Shown piece by piece: positions 33,384 through 45,613 of a stretch of 64,000 nucleotides of DNA. The notes below the pieces were generated by a model, which worked only from the letters and a program-made list of their open reading frames with translations, was not told where the DNA came from and searched no databases. Position numbers and translations under genes: made by a program. The stretch comes from Tetrapyrgos nigripes (Eukaryota > Basidiomycota > Agaricomycetes > Agaricales > Campanellaceae). Each line of letters begins with the position of its first letter. Position 1 is the first letter of the stretch. Location: the NCBI GenBank assembly GCA_013368315.1, contig JAACJM010000351.1, positions 1-64,000 of the forward strand, written 5' to 3'.

Positions 33384-34994
33384 AACGTTAATTGGCAGTT
33401 AGAAAGCTGGTTCACCACTTCAATTGGGATATAAAGGACTAGAGTGAGTCCCGAACTGCTAGTTAAAGTGCTAGTGGACTAAATGTACGTGCCAGTACAA
33501 TAAAGCTAAGTACTTATGAATCAGATATGCTTATTCTAAGTACTATGGTTGATATGTACAGTGCTTCAGTTATAGTAGCAAATCCATCCTCTATACTATA
33601 TACAAAGTTCTATAAAGACTTTGTAACAATTCCTGCTATAACATGCTTAGTACTGCCAGTGCAACTCAAGGGAAAGTGAAGCCCCTATCCACGGGCAAGG
33701 AACACATAGGCTATACAACCCAGACTCTAGCACTAAACAATCACTGGTTTAGAATGGCACCATACTCAGAGAAATCGGAGGAAAACCCTAGTAACCGACT
33801 CTGTCTGAACTAGTGGTATAACAAGTGATACCTCGCTTGTAAACAAAACAGAAGGAATAGTCTTTTGAAAGACAGTAAGGATAGAAAAGTAGGACAAAGT
33901 ATATATGTGTGAGTTCCTAGAAAGCTCAGCTTTCACATGGTACTAAAGGGATGGACTAGCAGTGAAGGAATAAAACCCATAGTTCATTACCACCAGTACA
34001 CGATCTAAGGAATGAATCATAATAAGAAAGCCCCAAAAGGGTAAAGATATTTCCAAATGCAGCAGTAAGATCAGCAAGATGTGTGCCTGATGACTGAGGC
34101 ATTCTCGTTGGTACAAGTGTGACTACAAAAAGATATGTAGGACCTTATAGAGAGCAGGACTCAGCTATAAGAGAACTATACTATGAACTGGTGGTATACT
34201 AGGAATGGGGTCTATTGACACTAAGCCTATAGTAGTGCCAGAAAAACATAAGAGGAGTAAGCAAAGACTACACAAACCTATAACGACTAATTGGTGGTAA
34301 AGGAATGTGAGTCATACGAGTGGAGCCCAGCATGGATGGTGGAGCTATGTAAGTCAGAATGACTACAGCTGCCAGTTCCAGAAAGGTACTCTTAGTCAAG
34401 AGGATGAAGCGAAGGGAACATAGAAAGCCCTATTAGTTTTAGATAATATTCTACATTTCCTAGATACCCTAATTAGAAAGTACCTACTTAATCTAGTAGT
34501 ATGGACAAGCATGTACTGGTGATTAGACTAATATTTCTGTTTTCTTATGTACCTTTTAGCAGACATTAAAAAGAAATGTAGAACTGTATAGTAGTAGCTG
34601 CAAGTAGTATAAAAGGACTAGGGAATCTCGTAGTTACTCAAGCCACATACTGTAGAGTATTGGTCATCTCACTAGCGCTAGCTGTAGAGACTGTGAAACA
34701 CGGACTATGCTTCTATCAAATTTACCTCACTCACATCAAGCATAAACATAGTGTGTGGATCAATAGTGTTGAATCAAATTTGTTGGTTTTTGTGTTACCT
34801 TTTTGTGTGTCCTCAGACTTGTGAAACTGGTTATAAGGCATTTGGGCCTATAAATTGTGAATTGAAACTGTTGGTTATATCTTTGTGGACTTGTTATAGT
34901 CTTTGTGTGTGTTTAACTTGTGTGCATTCGTGCAAAACCCCCACCAAAACCCCCAAACGTCCTTGTAGTACAAGTGAACTGTTGAGTATTCTGA
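33384..34994. other. Unidentified 1.6-kb stretch
   Basis: Few ORFs and rich in TAGTA-like words; no family motif on either strand. It separates the zinc-knuckle fragment from the coiled-coil ORF at 35005-35478 and could be an insertion between two parts of one retrotransposon gene. I could not find its ends. Confidence 0.35.
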
Positions 34995-35004
34995 CTACTC
35001 GGAA

Positions 35005-35478
35005 CGCTCACACTTTACTATTTGTATAAAAGTTTTTAAGTTTGTGTTTGTTCTACACTTACACAAAAGACACCTATTACTGAATGCAGATCCACCTCGG
35101 CTACTGGCAGGGCTATTAAGAGTTGGTCTTTTGAAAACTCCTCTGGATTTAGCCACGCTACCTGCACAAAGCCTTTCTCTTTTCTCCAACTGTTTTTCCC
35201 ATTTCCCCACAAACCCCTTGTCTGCTATTTCCTTCGTATGTCTGTCCAATTCTTCATCTACCTCCTTCATTGCCTGTTGAAGTAGGCATCTATGTCCCCA
35301 CATCATAAAGATGGCTTCAACCATTGATTTGATATGAATCAACTTTTTTAGAGCTCGTCATACTTCTTCATCGTTCAAGTTGTTGGTTAGGACTTTTTCA
35401 TAATGGCAAAGTGGTCTTTGGTAGGTTTCTCTGGAAGAGGAATGGGGATGCAAACAGTGTTGTTGTTGAAAGACATGT
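35005..35478 (-). pseudogene. Small basic coiled-coil ORF downstream of Gypsy pol
   Basis: The minus-strand ATG at 35478 gives MSFNNNTVCIPIPLPEKPTK, then after two stops a helical, charged stretch ALKKLIHIKSMVEAIFM, MKEVDEELDRHTKEIADK and a basic SerPro-rich end (VFKRPTLNSPASSRGG). It starts only about 30 bp after the chromodomain frame ends, on the same strand. It may be the N-terminus of a Gag whose zinc knuckles are at 33060-33340. No named family. Confidence 0.4.
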
Positions 35479-35508
35479 TTAAAGAGAAATTGTTGAAAGG
35501 GAAATTGT

Positions 35509-38500
35509 TCAAGTTCTAGTGGTGGTGTGGGTTTTAGCTTTCACTGTCATTCTTCCTTTCAACTTGTTCCTCTTTTTATATGCTTCAAGCTCTTGTTTGG
35601 CATTCTCCAGGCTTCCTTCAGGCTCCCATGAGTTCGAGGCGGAAGGGTATCCTTTCCAAGACACAAGGTAATAGTGAGGTTTGTTTTTTGGTTTATGTGA
35701 AAGGATTGCCTCTACTTCGTATTCTTCTTGTCCATCGATTACATCTGGAGGTGGTTCTAGGAAGTTTCTTCCATGTGCTTCATTCTCATGGAAAGGGGTT
35801 AAGAGTGAAGCGTGAAACACAGAGTGGATCTTCCATTGTGGTGGTAAATCCAATTTGTATGTCAAAGGTCCTAAGACCTTATCAATAGTGAATAGACCCT
35901 CTCTTTGTGGTGCAAGTTTTCTGGATGGATACATGAGTCAAAGGTTCTTGGCTTCTAGCCATACCTTCTGTCCTTGTTCAAATGGTGTGAATTTCTTGTT
36001 GGTTCTATTGATCATCTTCTGCCTGGCTAACTTGTGTAGTGCAAACGTTTTTTCTTGGGTTTTCTGTAATCTGGCCAATTGGTCTGCTACACTTGGTATG
36101 TTGGTTTCTCTGAAAGCTCCCAGTAAGGGTCTAGGATTGTACCCCATCATGAGGTAGAAGGGAGAGTGATTCCTTGTGGTGTGAATTTGGTTATTGTGAG
36201 TGAGTTCTGCCATAGGCAAGGATTTCTTTCATTTCTCCTGGTTCCTTGCACAGAACAATTGAAGGTAGGTTTCCAGCTCTTGGTTGACCCATTCAGTTTC
36301 TCCATCGGTTTGTGGATGATATGCAGTACTCATGGAGAGTTTGATTCCAAGAAGTCATCCTAGTTCTTGGAATACATTCGCTGCAAATCTAGGGTCTCAA
36401 TCGAATATAAGTTCCTCTGGTAGTCTGAATCTTCTGTAGACATTGTCTAACAAAAGAATGGCTATCCCAGTCGCATCAATTGTTTTGCGGCAAGAGATAA
36501 AAATTGCCCCCTTCATAGCCACGCAGTCTACCATGACCAAGATAGAATCATCTCCGTCTATCTCCAGTAGGTCTGTGATTAAGTCCATAGTGAGATGAGT
36601 GAAAGGTAGGGCATTTTTCAATCCTGGGATGGGATGTAATGGTGGGGTTGTAGGATGTGTATTAATCTTCATTTGTTGACAAATGGCACACTCTTTTACA
36701 TATTTTTTGATGAAAGAATACATTCCTGGCCACCAGTATTCTCTTCAGATCAGTTCCAATGTTGCATATTGTCCGGGATGTCCTGTCAATATCCCTTTGT
36801 GATATCATTCCACAAGGTTCCTTCACAATTCTTCATTATCTGGTACATAACATCTATTCATGAAAAATAAGATGTTCCCTTTGATTTTCCAGTTTGATAG
36901 TGCAGATTTTATTGGTGGTATTCCTTTTGTTTTCAAAGCTTCCACTGCTTTTGATACCAGGTCGTCCTTTATAGTTTTTTCTGCAATAAGGGAGTGGAGT
37001 TCTGTGTCTACTGCCCTAATGAAGAGTTTGTCAGGAAGCATGGTGACGTTTTCGTTATTGGTGTCTTCTTCTGGAATCATGTCTTCTCGTCTAGACAGGG
37101 CATCAGATTGTATCATCTTTGTTCCCAGAGTATGAATGAGTTTAAGATCAAACTCAGAGAGGAAAAGACTCCATCTGGCTTGTCATCAGTTTAATTTCTG
37201 GGCATTTTGATAATACATGAGATTTTTGTGGTCCGACAAGACTGTGGTTACATGATTTGATCCTTGTAGATAATGTCTTCATGCTTCGAGAGCTTTGACT
37301 ATAGCCAAAAGTTCTCTGTCATAGATTTCATAATTTCTTTCTGCTTCAATAAAAGCATGAGAAATATATCCACAAGGATGCCAATCTTTGTTCATGTCTT
37401 GTTGTTTGAGTACTGCTCCTGTTGCCCATCTCAAAGCATCACATTCAATGACAAATGATTTTTCTGTGTCTGGCATCTGTAAAACAGGTTCTTGAATGAA
37501 TTTATCCTTTAACCCATTGAATGCCTTCTGGCATTCTGAAGTCCATTTGAATTTCTTGTCCTTTTGTGTGAGTCCATGGAGCAGTTTCGCAATATCCACA
37601 TATCTTCCAATAAATTTCCTATAAAAGTTTCCAAATCCTAAGAAGGAGGTTGGGGCTTTCCAATCTTGAATTCCTGCTAGTTTTGTAGGGTCCATGGCAA
37701 TGGTGTCTGGCCTGACAATGAGTCCCAAAAATCATACTTGTTCTTTGTCGAATTCACATTTCTCCAGCTTCAAGAACAAGTTGTTCTTTTGGAGTCATTC
37801 TAGAACTTGTAGAGCTCAGATTCAGTGCTCTTCAAAGTCTATTGAGAAGATTAAGATATTGTCCATATAGATGACAATCTATCCTTCTTCAATCATGTCT
37901 TGAAAGAGGTCATTCATGAGTGCTTGGAATGTGGCTGGAGAATTACTCATTCCAAAGAACATGACTGTTGGTTCGAACAACCCTCTATTCATTTTGAATG
38001 CTGCTTTCCATTGATCTCCATCTTTTATCCAGACATTATTGTACCCCCAACGTAGATCCATTTTTGTGAATATTTTGCCCCTTTGAGTTTGTTGATTAAT
38101 TCAGGAATTAATGGTAAAGGGTAGCTATTCTTGATTGTCCCTTCGTTCAACCTTCGATAATCTTGACATGGCCTCAACACTCTTTTTTCCTTCTTGGCCA
38201 TGAAGAAAAAAGAGGAAGCCATAGGGGATTTTGAAGGTTGGATATATCCTTTTCGTAGATTTTCATCGATAAACTCATCTTGAAGTTTCTGTTCTGCAGG
38301 GAATAAAGGATAGACTTTGGAGTCTTTGGGGATGAAGTCAGGTTTCAGATCTATGGCATGATCATATGGTCGGGACTCTGGAAATTGTTCAGAAGCTTTC
38401 TTTTCAAAAACTTCTTTATATTTCATACAGTAATCTGGTATCAATTCTTCTACAGTTTTTTCCTTCTTCAGTTCTGTCCCTTCCTGTGCAAGGGTTTGGG

Positions 38501-39125
38501 AAAGAGTAGTTTTCGCCCTAATCAGAATTTCAGGTTCATATGTTTCCAAAGGATTAAAAGATTTGTCTTGAATATGTTTCTCTTGGAGTTTGGTGAAAGA
38601 TCAAGTGAATCCTAATCTGGGTTCGAGTCAAATAGTTCCCTTTTTCCAGTCTATATTCAGATTTGTTTCTCGTAGCCATGGAAATCTGAATATAAAGTCT
38701 TATTTTCCTAGTCCTGAGACTAAGAATAAGATGACTCTTCTTTGTCCTCCTATATTCACCTGCAGAAGTACTCTGTTGGTGATCATTCCTTCTTTGTTCC
38801 TAGTTCCATCTACATTGTAGACTCAAATGGGATCTCAGAGTTTCTTGGTGGGTATTTGGTGTTTTTTAATGAAGGCTTGGCTGACAAAGGTTCCTCTAGC
38901 TCTGGAGTCTATGAGGGCTTGTGTTTTGACAATTTCTTTTCTCCCCTTGACTAGTATAGGAACACGCATTGAATTCCGATCAACGGTAGTTAGTACAAGG
39001 TTTGAAATAGATATCGGAGGAGACTTCAGTGTCGATCTGAGTCCCCTTAAAGAAAGCCCTCTCTCCAACTCATCCAAGGCTTCGTTAGCCTCTTGTTCTC
39101 CTCCCTCCTGCACTGGCAGTATCAC
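35509..39125 (-). pseudogene. Pol polyprotein of a second Ty3/Gypsy chromovirus
   Basis: Minus-strand order: protease at about 38850 with ALIDSRARGTF (DSG changed to DSR); linker; reverse transcriptase at 38330-37600 with [39 protein letters not shown] and YMDN at about 37870 where YMDD is expected; RNase H at about 37460-37180; integrase zinc region with CAICQQMK at about 36680; integrase core at 36620-36200 with [10 protein letters not shown]; chromodomain (EYEVEAILSHK, YYLVSWKGY) at about 35720-35620. Numerous stops. The 5' part (gag and 5' LTR) is missing; the frame is cut near 39125, where an unrelated plus-strand gene begins. It resembles the 3620-12251 element but is a separate family or an older copy. 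Confidence 0.88.
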
Positions 39126-39130
39126 CCAGG

Positions 39131-40375
39131 AAGATGAAGAGTTCGAAAGGAAAGGAGAAGGCCTTGGAAGAGCTGGCCGAGCAGGAAAATGAAGAGCCTT
39201 TGGAAGACAACAAAGATGACGGACTACTGTGGAGAGTCTATCCAAGGGCCAACTTCACAGACAAGCAGATGGATGACTTCATTGAAGAAAGTAGGTCTTG
39301 CATCATGTCATCCTAGTTTCTTCAACCACTGATCTTTTTCACACAGACAAGAAGGTTGATTTTTCTGTGACAAGGCCATGATGGAAAGGTGGCAGGAGCA
39401 AGTCGAGATCAAGCACACTGAGTTTCATCATGCAATCAGGGAAGTCTGGACAGACTTGGGCAAGACTTAGGAAGAAAGAGGCAAGCCTAGTCATGTGGCA
39501 TATGCACGAAAGCAGGCTGCAATGTACAGCATGCTAAAGAGCAAATGTCAGAAATTGTTTGAAATGGCAGCCATCATTGACATTGGGCTGAGGGTTATCC
39601 CTGAAGGGAAAAAACTGTCTGATCAGGTTCTTATCTTCTGTCAAGAGGAAAGGAAGCATTTCTCAATGATAACAAGGTTCAGGAATAAAACTCTTCTATT
39701 GTTCTGTGTACTAACCAAAGCATGTCAGTGCTCGGCCCCCCTTTATTGACCCAACAGATACAATTCCTCCAATCGAAGATGACTTGGCTTACAAGAACGA
39801 TGAATGTATGGAAGAGGAAACAGTAGAGGATGTTGAGAGTGATGTTGGCAGTGATGATGAGGATGACTTGGAGACCGACGATGAGCAAGTAATTGGTGAA
39901 GGTGGAGCAAGAGAGAAGCACAGAAGAGAGTCTGTTGAAGACAACAGCAGACTCCATAGGCAGAAGAACGTGGGGGATGGTGATAAAACTTCAGAAACCA
40001 AAACAGGACGTTCTCTAGGTCACAGTGGTGAGGGATCGGGTCAGCAGCAGAGATGGGGTGGAGATGGCATTGAGACCAGTACTACTGACTGTGATGGCTT
40101 GTTAGAATCAGAAGGGGACATTTTTCAGGATCATGGTGGATGTGGTGGACACAGTAGAGGTTGTGTGAGAGGTCATGGTAGAGGTCGTGGAAGGGAAAAG
40201 ATATAGGGAGAGGAGAAGAGAAAGGCAAAGAGAGAAGGAGAAGGATACCCTTGGTGCACCTGGATCCATTGCTGCTGATTTGACTTCTGAGATGAACACA
40301 GCTGTTGGGGATGAATCTGCTGTCAAGTCCAGTCCCGCCGTTGAAGCTGAAGCTAGAGAGTAGGCTTAGTTGTTT
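39131..40375 (+). pseudogene. Agaric-type hypothetical protein fragment
   Basis: Starts MKSSKGKEKALEEL at about 39134 and contains RANFTDKQMDDFIEE. After an intron ending near 39351 it continues MMERWQEQVEIKHTEFHHA, a TAG stop, then VAYARKQAAMYSMLKSK, KLFEMAAIIDIGLRV and, further on, an acidic region (ESDVGSDDEDDLETDDE) and Gly/Arg-rich GHGRGRGREKI. The order basic N-terminus, helical middle, acidic then RG-rich end resembles other transposon-linked agaric proteins. At least one stop and unclear splicing suggest decay. The junction with the Gypsy fragment at its left is abrupt. Confidence 0.4.
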
Positions 40376-41186
40376 GAGGTCGAGAACAAAGACGTCAGCA
40401 AGGGTGTTTCACGATATAACCAGACTGTTCTTGGAGCACTGGACAGCATTATGTATAGGACAGATGTGGGAGGGTTAGGATCAGAGCTAAGCAAAAGAAG
40501 AGGGAAAAAAATGTACCTGTCCCTTGCCTTTTCCTTTCAAATTGGTCGCAGTCTTGGCAGTAGCCATAGTCTGGGCCTTGCAGTAATGCAGACAGTCCTT
40601 GCCCATGTCCTCTTGTTCCAAATATCCTCCTTTGCTGCTGCACAGGCACCTATCCTCCCCTGTCCTTCCTTTTGAGCATAACACCTCTAACAGCAGCCTC
40701 CCTTCTCCCTCTTGCTCAATCCTTTCATCCTTGCAGTCGCATGAGGGTATGGGGAGTGAGGGTTGAAAAAGCTAGAGAAAAGGAATGTGAAAGCAAGGAG
40801 AAGCAGGAGAGAAAGAGACACATTGATGTAACAACAACAAACACTGACTGAGCATCTTCCAAGCTCAGCATTCTCCAACAAAAACTCACCATCTTCCAAT
40901 ACTCACTGAGCTGAACGTTGTCCTACATCATCATAGCGTGCTCCAGCCTGGACTCAGCACCCTCCAATGACTACTCATCCTCAAATGCCAATGCAGCACT
41001 CTCCAACACACAGACTCAGCATCTCAGGCATCAGGTCATCCCATATCTCTCACTGCCTTCCACAACACCACAATGTCTTCAGAGTTGGCTAGAGACCAAC
41101 TGAGAACCTGGACTTCATGGGAGTAGAGCTGGTAGATTTGGACACTGAGATGTCTGAAAACAAGGGTGATATGGTGATGTCAATGG
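40376..41186. other. No supported gene
   Basis: Contains a loosely repeated CTCAGCATTCTCCAACA / CAGCACCCTCCAATGA motif at about 40850-41030 and overlapping short frames. Nothing family-specific. Confidence 0.35.
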
Positions 41187-41700
41187 TTGTCCAGCGATGC
41201 ATGGTATTTCAGCTCTGGCCTGTCAACATTCTTTTCAGCTGATATCCCCAAGTTTCACGTCTTTTGGGGTTGCTTCACAGACATCTCCACATCTCATACC
41301 ACTTCCTCAGTATATGCCCTGGCCTTCAATGATGGTAGCGGGAGAGCAAACTACAAAATCAGCATGACTGGACGCACACTGGAAACCAGACTGAGGGAAT
41401 GGAGGAGGAAGCATGAGTCAAAGAGTTTTACTCTGGTGTATTCAGTGCAGATAAACAGCAGGGTGAGTCAGGCAAGTGTTCTTTACCTTATCTCTATAAC
41501 TCACAGTGATCAAAGAGTCTGAAGCCCACCATCAAATCCTCCAGTACACAATGAAAGTCTAGGGGCTGTGCCCAGATTGCGCTGTAAACCACTGGGAGGA
41601 ATTCGCTATGAACCCTGGTTTTGGCTTCAATGATGTCTGCACTGTCATCAACATGGCAAGGCACCTTGTAGAGATGGGACACGTAGGGTGCCTTTGAGTT
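41187..41700 (+). pseudogene. Short two-exon remnant of unknown family
   Basis: A plus frame beginning about 41187 contains MTGRTLETRLREWRRKHES and SFTLVYSVQINSR. A likely intron (GTGAGT at 41462 to CACAG near 41507) leads to VIKESEAHHQILQYTMKV, a TAG stop, then CPDCAVNHWEEFAMNPGFG. It is not recognised, and it ends before the GGTTGACC repeats. Confidence 0.3.
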
Positions 41701-41714
41701 ATTTTCCTATGCTG

Positions 41715-41985
41715 AAGCTTCTCCACCAAGTTGACCAGGGGTTGACCAAGATTGGGCAGGGCTCTTGGAACTATTTCCCTTTTCTTCATCTTTTTGGCAC
41801 TTTCAGAGGTTGACCAAGGGTTGACCATAGCTGACCAGGGCTTTAGGGACTTTTTTGCACTCTTGTCTTGTTTTCTGCCAGAGGGGTTGATCAAAGACTT
41901 GACCAAGGTTGACCAGGGCTTCTGGACTGTTTCCCCACACTCATCTTTTTTTGTGCTGGGGAGGTTGACCAAGGATGACAATGCT
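41715..41985. repeat. Three degenerate GGTTGACCAAGG repeats upstream of the next gene
   Basis: Units of about 85-95 bp start near 41728, 41812 and 41883, and a partial one near 41960. Each has GGTTGACCAAGG-TTGACCAGGGCT, then CTNGGACTNTTT and a T-rich stretch ending in a CACTC/GCACTT word. A similar GTTGACAAAGGTTGACAAT lies at about 43892, downstream of the gene. They could be subterminal repeats of an element carrying that gene. Confidence 0.6.
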
Positions 41986-41993
41986 CTGTCCGA

Positions 41994-43844
41994 ATGAGGA
42001 GAGATGGTCATTTTGGCCCAGATGACCCTCTGTACTTTCCTCAGCCATTCCATCGTCCAACTGCCCATCTCGCAGTCATCAGAGCCCCTCAACCCTCACC
42101 TGATCACCCATTCGCTGTCACTTGGATCGTCCCCAATAGTTCTCATTTTGAGCCCTCCTCTCAGACATTCTGCGTCGGATTCGGTTTCTTAAATAGATGT
42201 ATTCATTCTAAGCTTGTTGCTTTGAGCAATACCGTCCTCAAGTCAATACCACATGGGCAAGAGGATGATCCATACATTCGCTCAAGTCGTGAACACCTTC
42301 ATCGTCTGATGGACCGCCTGAACCTATCTGCACCCATGGATGATCTCTTTCTCCAGTTCCAATGTGCTCAGCGCCACCTTCTGGAATTGGACACAAGAAT
42401 TCGGTGGATTACAACCTTTCAGGAGAGGTATGGAGCAACACCTGGTACAGATCACCCAGGCATGGCCGATGATTCGTTGGTTGGGGCTTTCTCCGATAAT
42501 TTAGACGTTCTCGAGAATCTCTTTCAGTGCCAAATCCCAGTTTACTATGTTCGCATTCTATCCCGTGTGGGCAACGCTCAGATAGACAAGTTGCAACATT
42601 TTCCCCCTCTTAACCAAAAAACCCAGTTGCACAGTGGGTTTGAGGTCGACTTGTCTGACAAAGTCCCATCGCATTGCGTTATCTTCACTGGCCTTGCGCA
42701 AAATCCTGAGTGATATGTGACAATGGTCAACTACGTCATCTCGCTTTTGGATTATCCTTCTCCACTCGGGAACTCTACACCTCAAAGCTCGACATCCATG
42801 CAAAAGGCGAACCTTCCTTTTCAATCTTCCCTTCCCACCAGGTCCACCTCCTCTGCCTCCCAAGGACGATATGCTCCATGTAAGGTTGCTCAATGACCCT
42901 ATTTCTCTCTCCGATTCACGTTTTCTATAGATAAGAGAGGAGGCAAAGCCAAGCAACTCGCTGACAGTTTCAACAACACTTTCATCACTCCCTCCAGCCC
43001 GCTTATGCTGCAATCAATAGACAACTGGAGAACGGCATTAGAGGGACTTGCAACCCACAATCAGTCTCTTGCTGCCCCTGAGGGAGTAGACCATGGCTTT
43101 GCTCTTTCACCTGCAGACTTATTTGTGACGACCGGTAACCAGTCGATCACTGCTACCCTCTTTCGCAACTACCTCAAGTTGAAGGATATCTTCATTTACC
43201 ACCTCTCATACAGCTCTGAACGCTATTCAAAGAAACAATGGCGACAGCTGCTCACTATTGACGAGGGACAGGAGATCCGCTCAGACACACACACAGGGAA
43301 GCAGCGACTGGAGATGCAGACTCTCCTGAAGAGTATAGTGAGCAAGAATACCGTCCAATTTGATCAGCTATCGCCTGCTCCTGTGACTTGGCACAGTCGA
43401 ATGATCGACGGTACCCATGTACTGCCAGCTCACCTTGCCAAGGAGATCATCTGGGAACTGTATGAGCTCAACTTCTGGCAGGACCTCGTCACATTGGACA
43501 CCCATCTCGACAAGAGCAATATGTCGCTGCCAGAACGCCATAATCTTCTTGACTGGTGCTAGATTGGAGTGAGAGAGTACGCTGATTGTCAGAAGGCGCA
43601 AGATGGGTTAGCTTCCACGGATCCCACAAAAAGATCTCGGGTCTTAGGAGCTCTTCACAAGGTGATGACTACCTGGTGTGGACCGAAGCCTCCTGTGCTG
43701 TTGTCTGGGTTTCCAGTTGATATGAGTGGTCACAATTTTGGGACTCGGCTTGACCAGATTGAAAGAGACCTTGCTTTTTACTACACTAGCTCTTTTCTCG
43801 ATGTATTTTTTAGGGCAGCTTCCATACCCTACAGCTTGTCATAG
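41994..43844 (+). pseudogene. Agaric-expanded hypothetical protein, two exons
   Basis: Exon 1 41994-42879, intron 42880-42930 (51 nt, GTAAGG...CTATAG), exon 2 42931-43844; phases fit exactly (about 599 codons). Landmarks: FGFLNRCIHSKLVALSN, FLQFQCAQRHLLELDTRI, LVGAFSDNLDVLENLF, IPVYYVRIL, then in exon 2 a region with LTIDEGQEIR, AKEIIWELYELNFWQDLVTL and VMTTWCGPKPP. The pattern matches a very large mushroom-specific family without known function, commonly found among transposons. Only two stops interrupt it: TGA at 42711 and TAG at 43560 (after LLDWC), both explainable by single transitions. CpG-rich, so a young copy. GGTTGACC repeats lie just upstream. Confidence 0.65.
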
Positions 43845-44178
43845 TCACCATTGTATGATTATTTGTAATGTCTAGCTACCAAATGCATCGGTGTTGACAA
43901 AGGTTGACAATAGGAGTTATTTTCTTGTTGAACGTGTCGTAACGACTTATCTCTCCTCCATGTACCGAGCTTTTTTGCACAGCTCAGGAGAGGAACACAT
44001 CAATTTATTGGAGACCTAGGTGAGTCCATTATACTGCAGGTACAGCCAGTTTTGCTAAGTCACATCACAGAGTATCAAGGTCAAGGCTAGCCACGCTCTC
44101 TATCCCAAAGTCAAGGCTAGTCACACTCTCCATCCATTCGCGTGCTTCCTGTATAGTCGGCCAGAGCAAAGAAAATTG
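43845..44178. other. Intergenic, with short duplication
   Basis: Contains GTTGACAAAGGTTGACAAT near 43892 and a tandem pair TCAAGGCTAGCCACGCTCTC / TCAAGGCTAGTCACACTCTC at about 44082-44132. This probably includes the 3' flank of the minus-strand WD40 gene. Confidence 0.4.
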
Positions 44179-45613
44179 TCAAACAATCAGAACACTCACT
44201 GGTGGCAGGTTTTGCACAACGAAAAGAACAGACAGCAGTACACAAATCACTTGCCACCTGGAGAGTCCTTGGAGGAGCCTGTCCTGGCGTGCTGCCTCCA
44301 GTCGCAACGCAGACGTCTTTCTCTCCCATACTTGAAGAGCCGTTCTGCCTATCTTCTCTCCCGATCTTCCAACTATTATCATCGGTACTCCCTCCATCTC
44401 CGTTGTCTGTGGTCAGTGTCAGACACCATTGTCTGTCCATGTACAAAAGCCACGTACCGTGACCGATTGGACCCAGTCCTTGCACCCAACGTGGATGATG
44501 TCGTTGACCTCACCTGTCCTTTGGTCAAAACACATAAACGTCCCCGTGATCACTCCCAGTGACTATCACTTTTCCGCCATTGTGAAAACATACATTTCTG
44601 GAACGCCTTTCATTGGTCTCTATGGCAAATGTCTTTACTCTCTCTGACCCAGAGAGCTTGTAGAGAGCGACGCCTTGCGACGTATCATCCAGGATATATG
44701 CGTCATCTTTGACGCTGATAGCCACACCCCCTCTTTCGAGCTGCAGTGAGAACGAAGAAAGAATGTAGCTGGATTAGGCCACTCACATCACCACACCAGT
44801 GGTCTTTGTCACGGTGACTTTGCCTCCTGTGTCAATGATGTTACTGTTCTGCAGTGTGAGTCATCTTACAAGAATGCTATGCTTCACTCACTCACATTTC
44901 ACTGTCTTCCCTCCCAAAAGACCAGATTTCGGGACCACGGGCAGCCGTTTGTCCGAATGCCACTGCCTGTGGCCAGTGATTTTTGATCCTGGTCGATTTA
45001 ACAACAGTTAGTCTCATTAGAGGGCTGACTACAAATCGATGAACTATCTCGGAACAGTGTACAATGGCAAGTTGGCCTGAGGTCACATTGAACGCCATCA
45101 CTGCTATCTCCTGCCCATCTTCTCCGCCTTCGAGACAGTTACAATATACCTCAGCGAACTATGGACGGAAAGTTGTTGGGTCAAGGCACGTTGCACTCAG
45201 TCAGGAGTTCACTGACTTACATCTTGTTCCTTTCTACTGTGCCGCCAGATGGATAAATACCCATCATCTGTTCTGAACACAAGGCCATCATCTGTGTCGT
45301 CCAGTCTGATCATCCATGCGAGTGCAGTGGTGACTCCCCTGTCACCAGCACCAGCTGGTGACCCCAGAAGCTTCTTCTCTTGCAGGTTCCAGATATGGGT
45401 TCTGTCTTGGCCTATGAAAATGCACTTATAAGGGCTTCCCTGCAGAGAAGATGTGGACTCACCTCCAGAGGCGACATGACTGCCCAGCAGATGAGCAGCG
45501 ATACACGCTACCTCCCCATAGTGTCCATCTAGGAGCGCATGCAGGGTGTATTTTCCTTTGGTACTCTTTCGTGTTTTAGTGTCAGGTTTGGTGGTGAAGG
45601 AGTAAGGTGCCAT
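44179..45613 (-). CDS. WD40-repeat protein with C-terminal hydrophobic segment
   Basis: Starts at ATG 45613 (MAPYSFTTKPDTK), with a basic N-terminus then LLDGHYGEVACIAAHLLGSHVASGG, a WD40 beta-propeller blade. Intron 45412-45462 leads to HIWNLQEKKLLGS and YLSIWRHSRKE; intron 45159-45220 (GTAAGT...CATAG) to EIAVMAFNVTSGQLAIV and EIWSFGRED. Later exons give IIDTGGKVTVTKTTGVVM and ISVKDDAYILDD, VCFHNGGKVIVTGSDHGDVY. The C-terminus has GRTALQVWERK and a hydrophobic stretch ICVLLSVLFVVQNLPPVSV, possibly a membrane anchor. Blades end in variants of WD. WD40 propellers act as protein-interaction scaffolds; partners unknown. One exon junction near 44895 does not keep frame, so it may carry a small defect. 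Confidence 0.65.
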
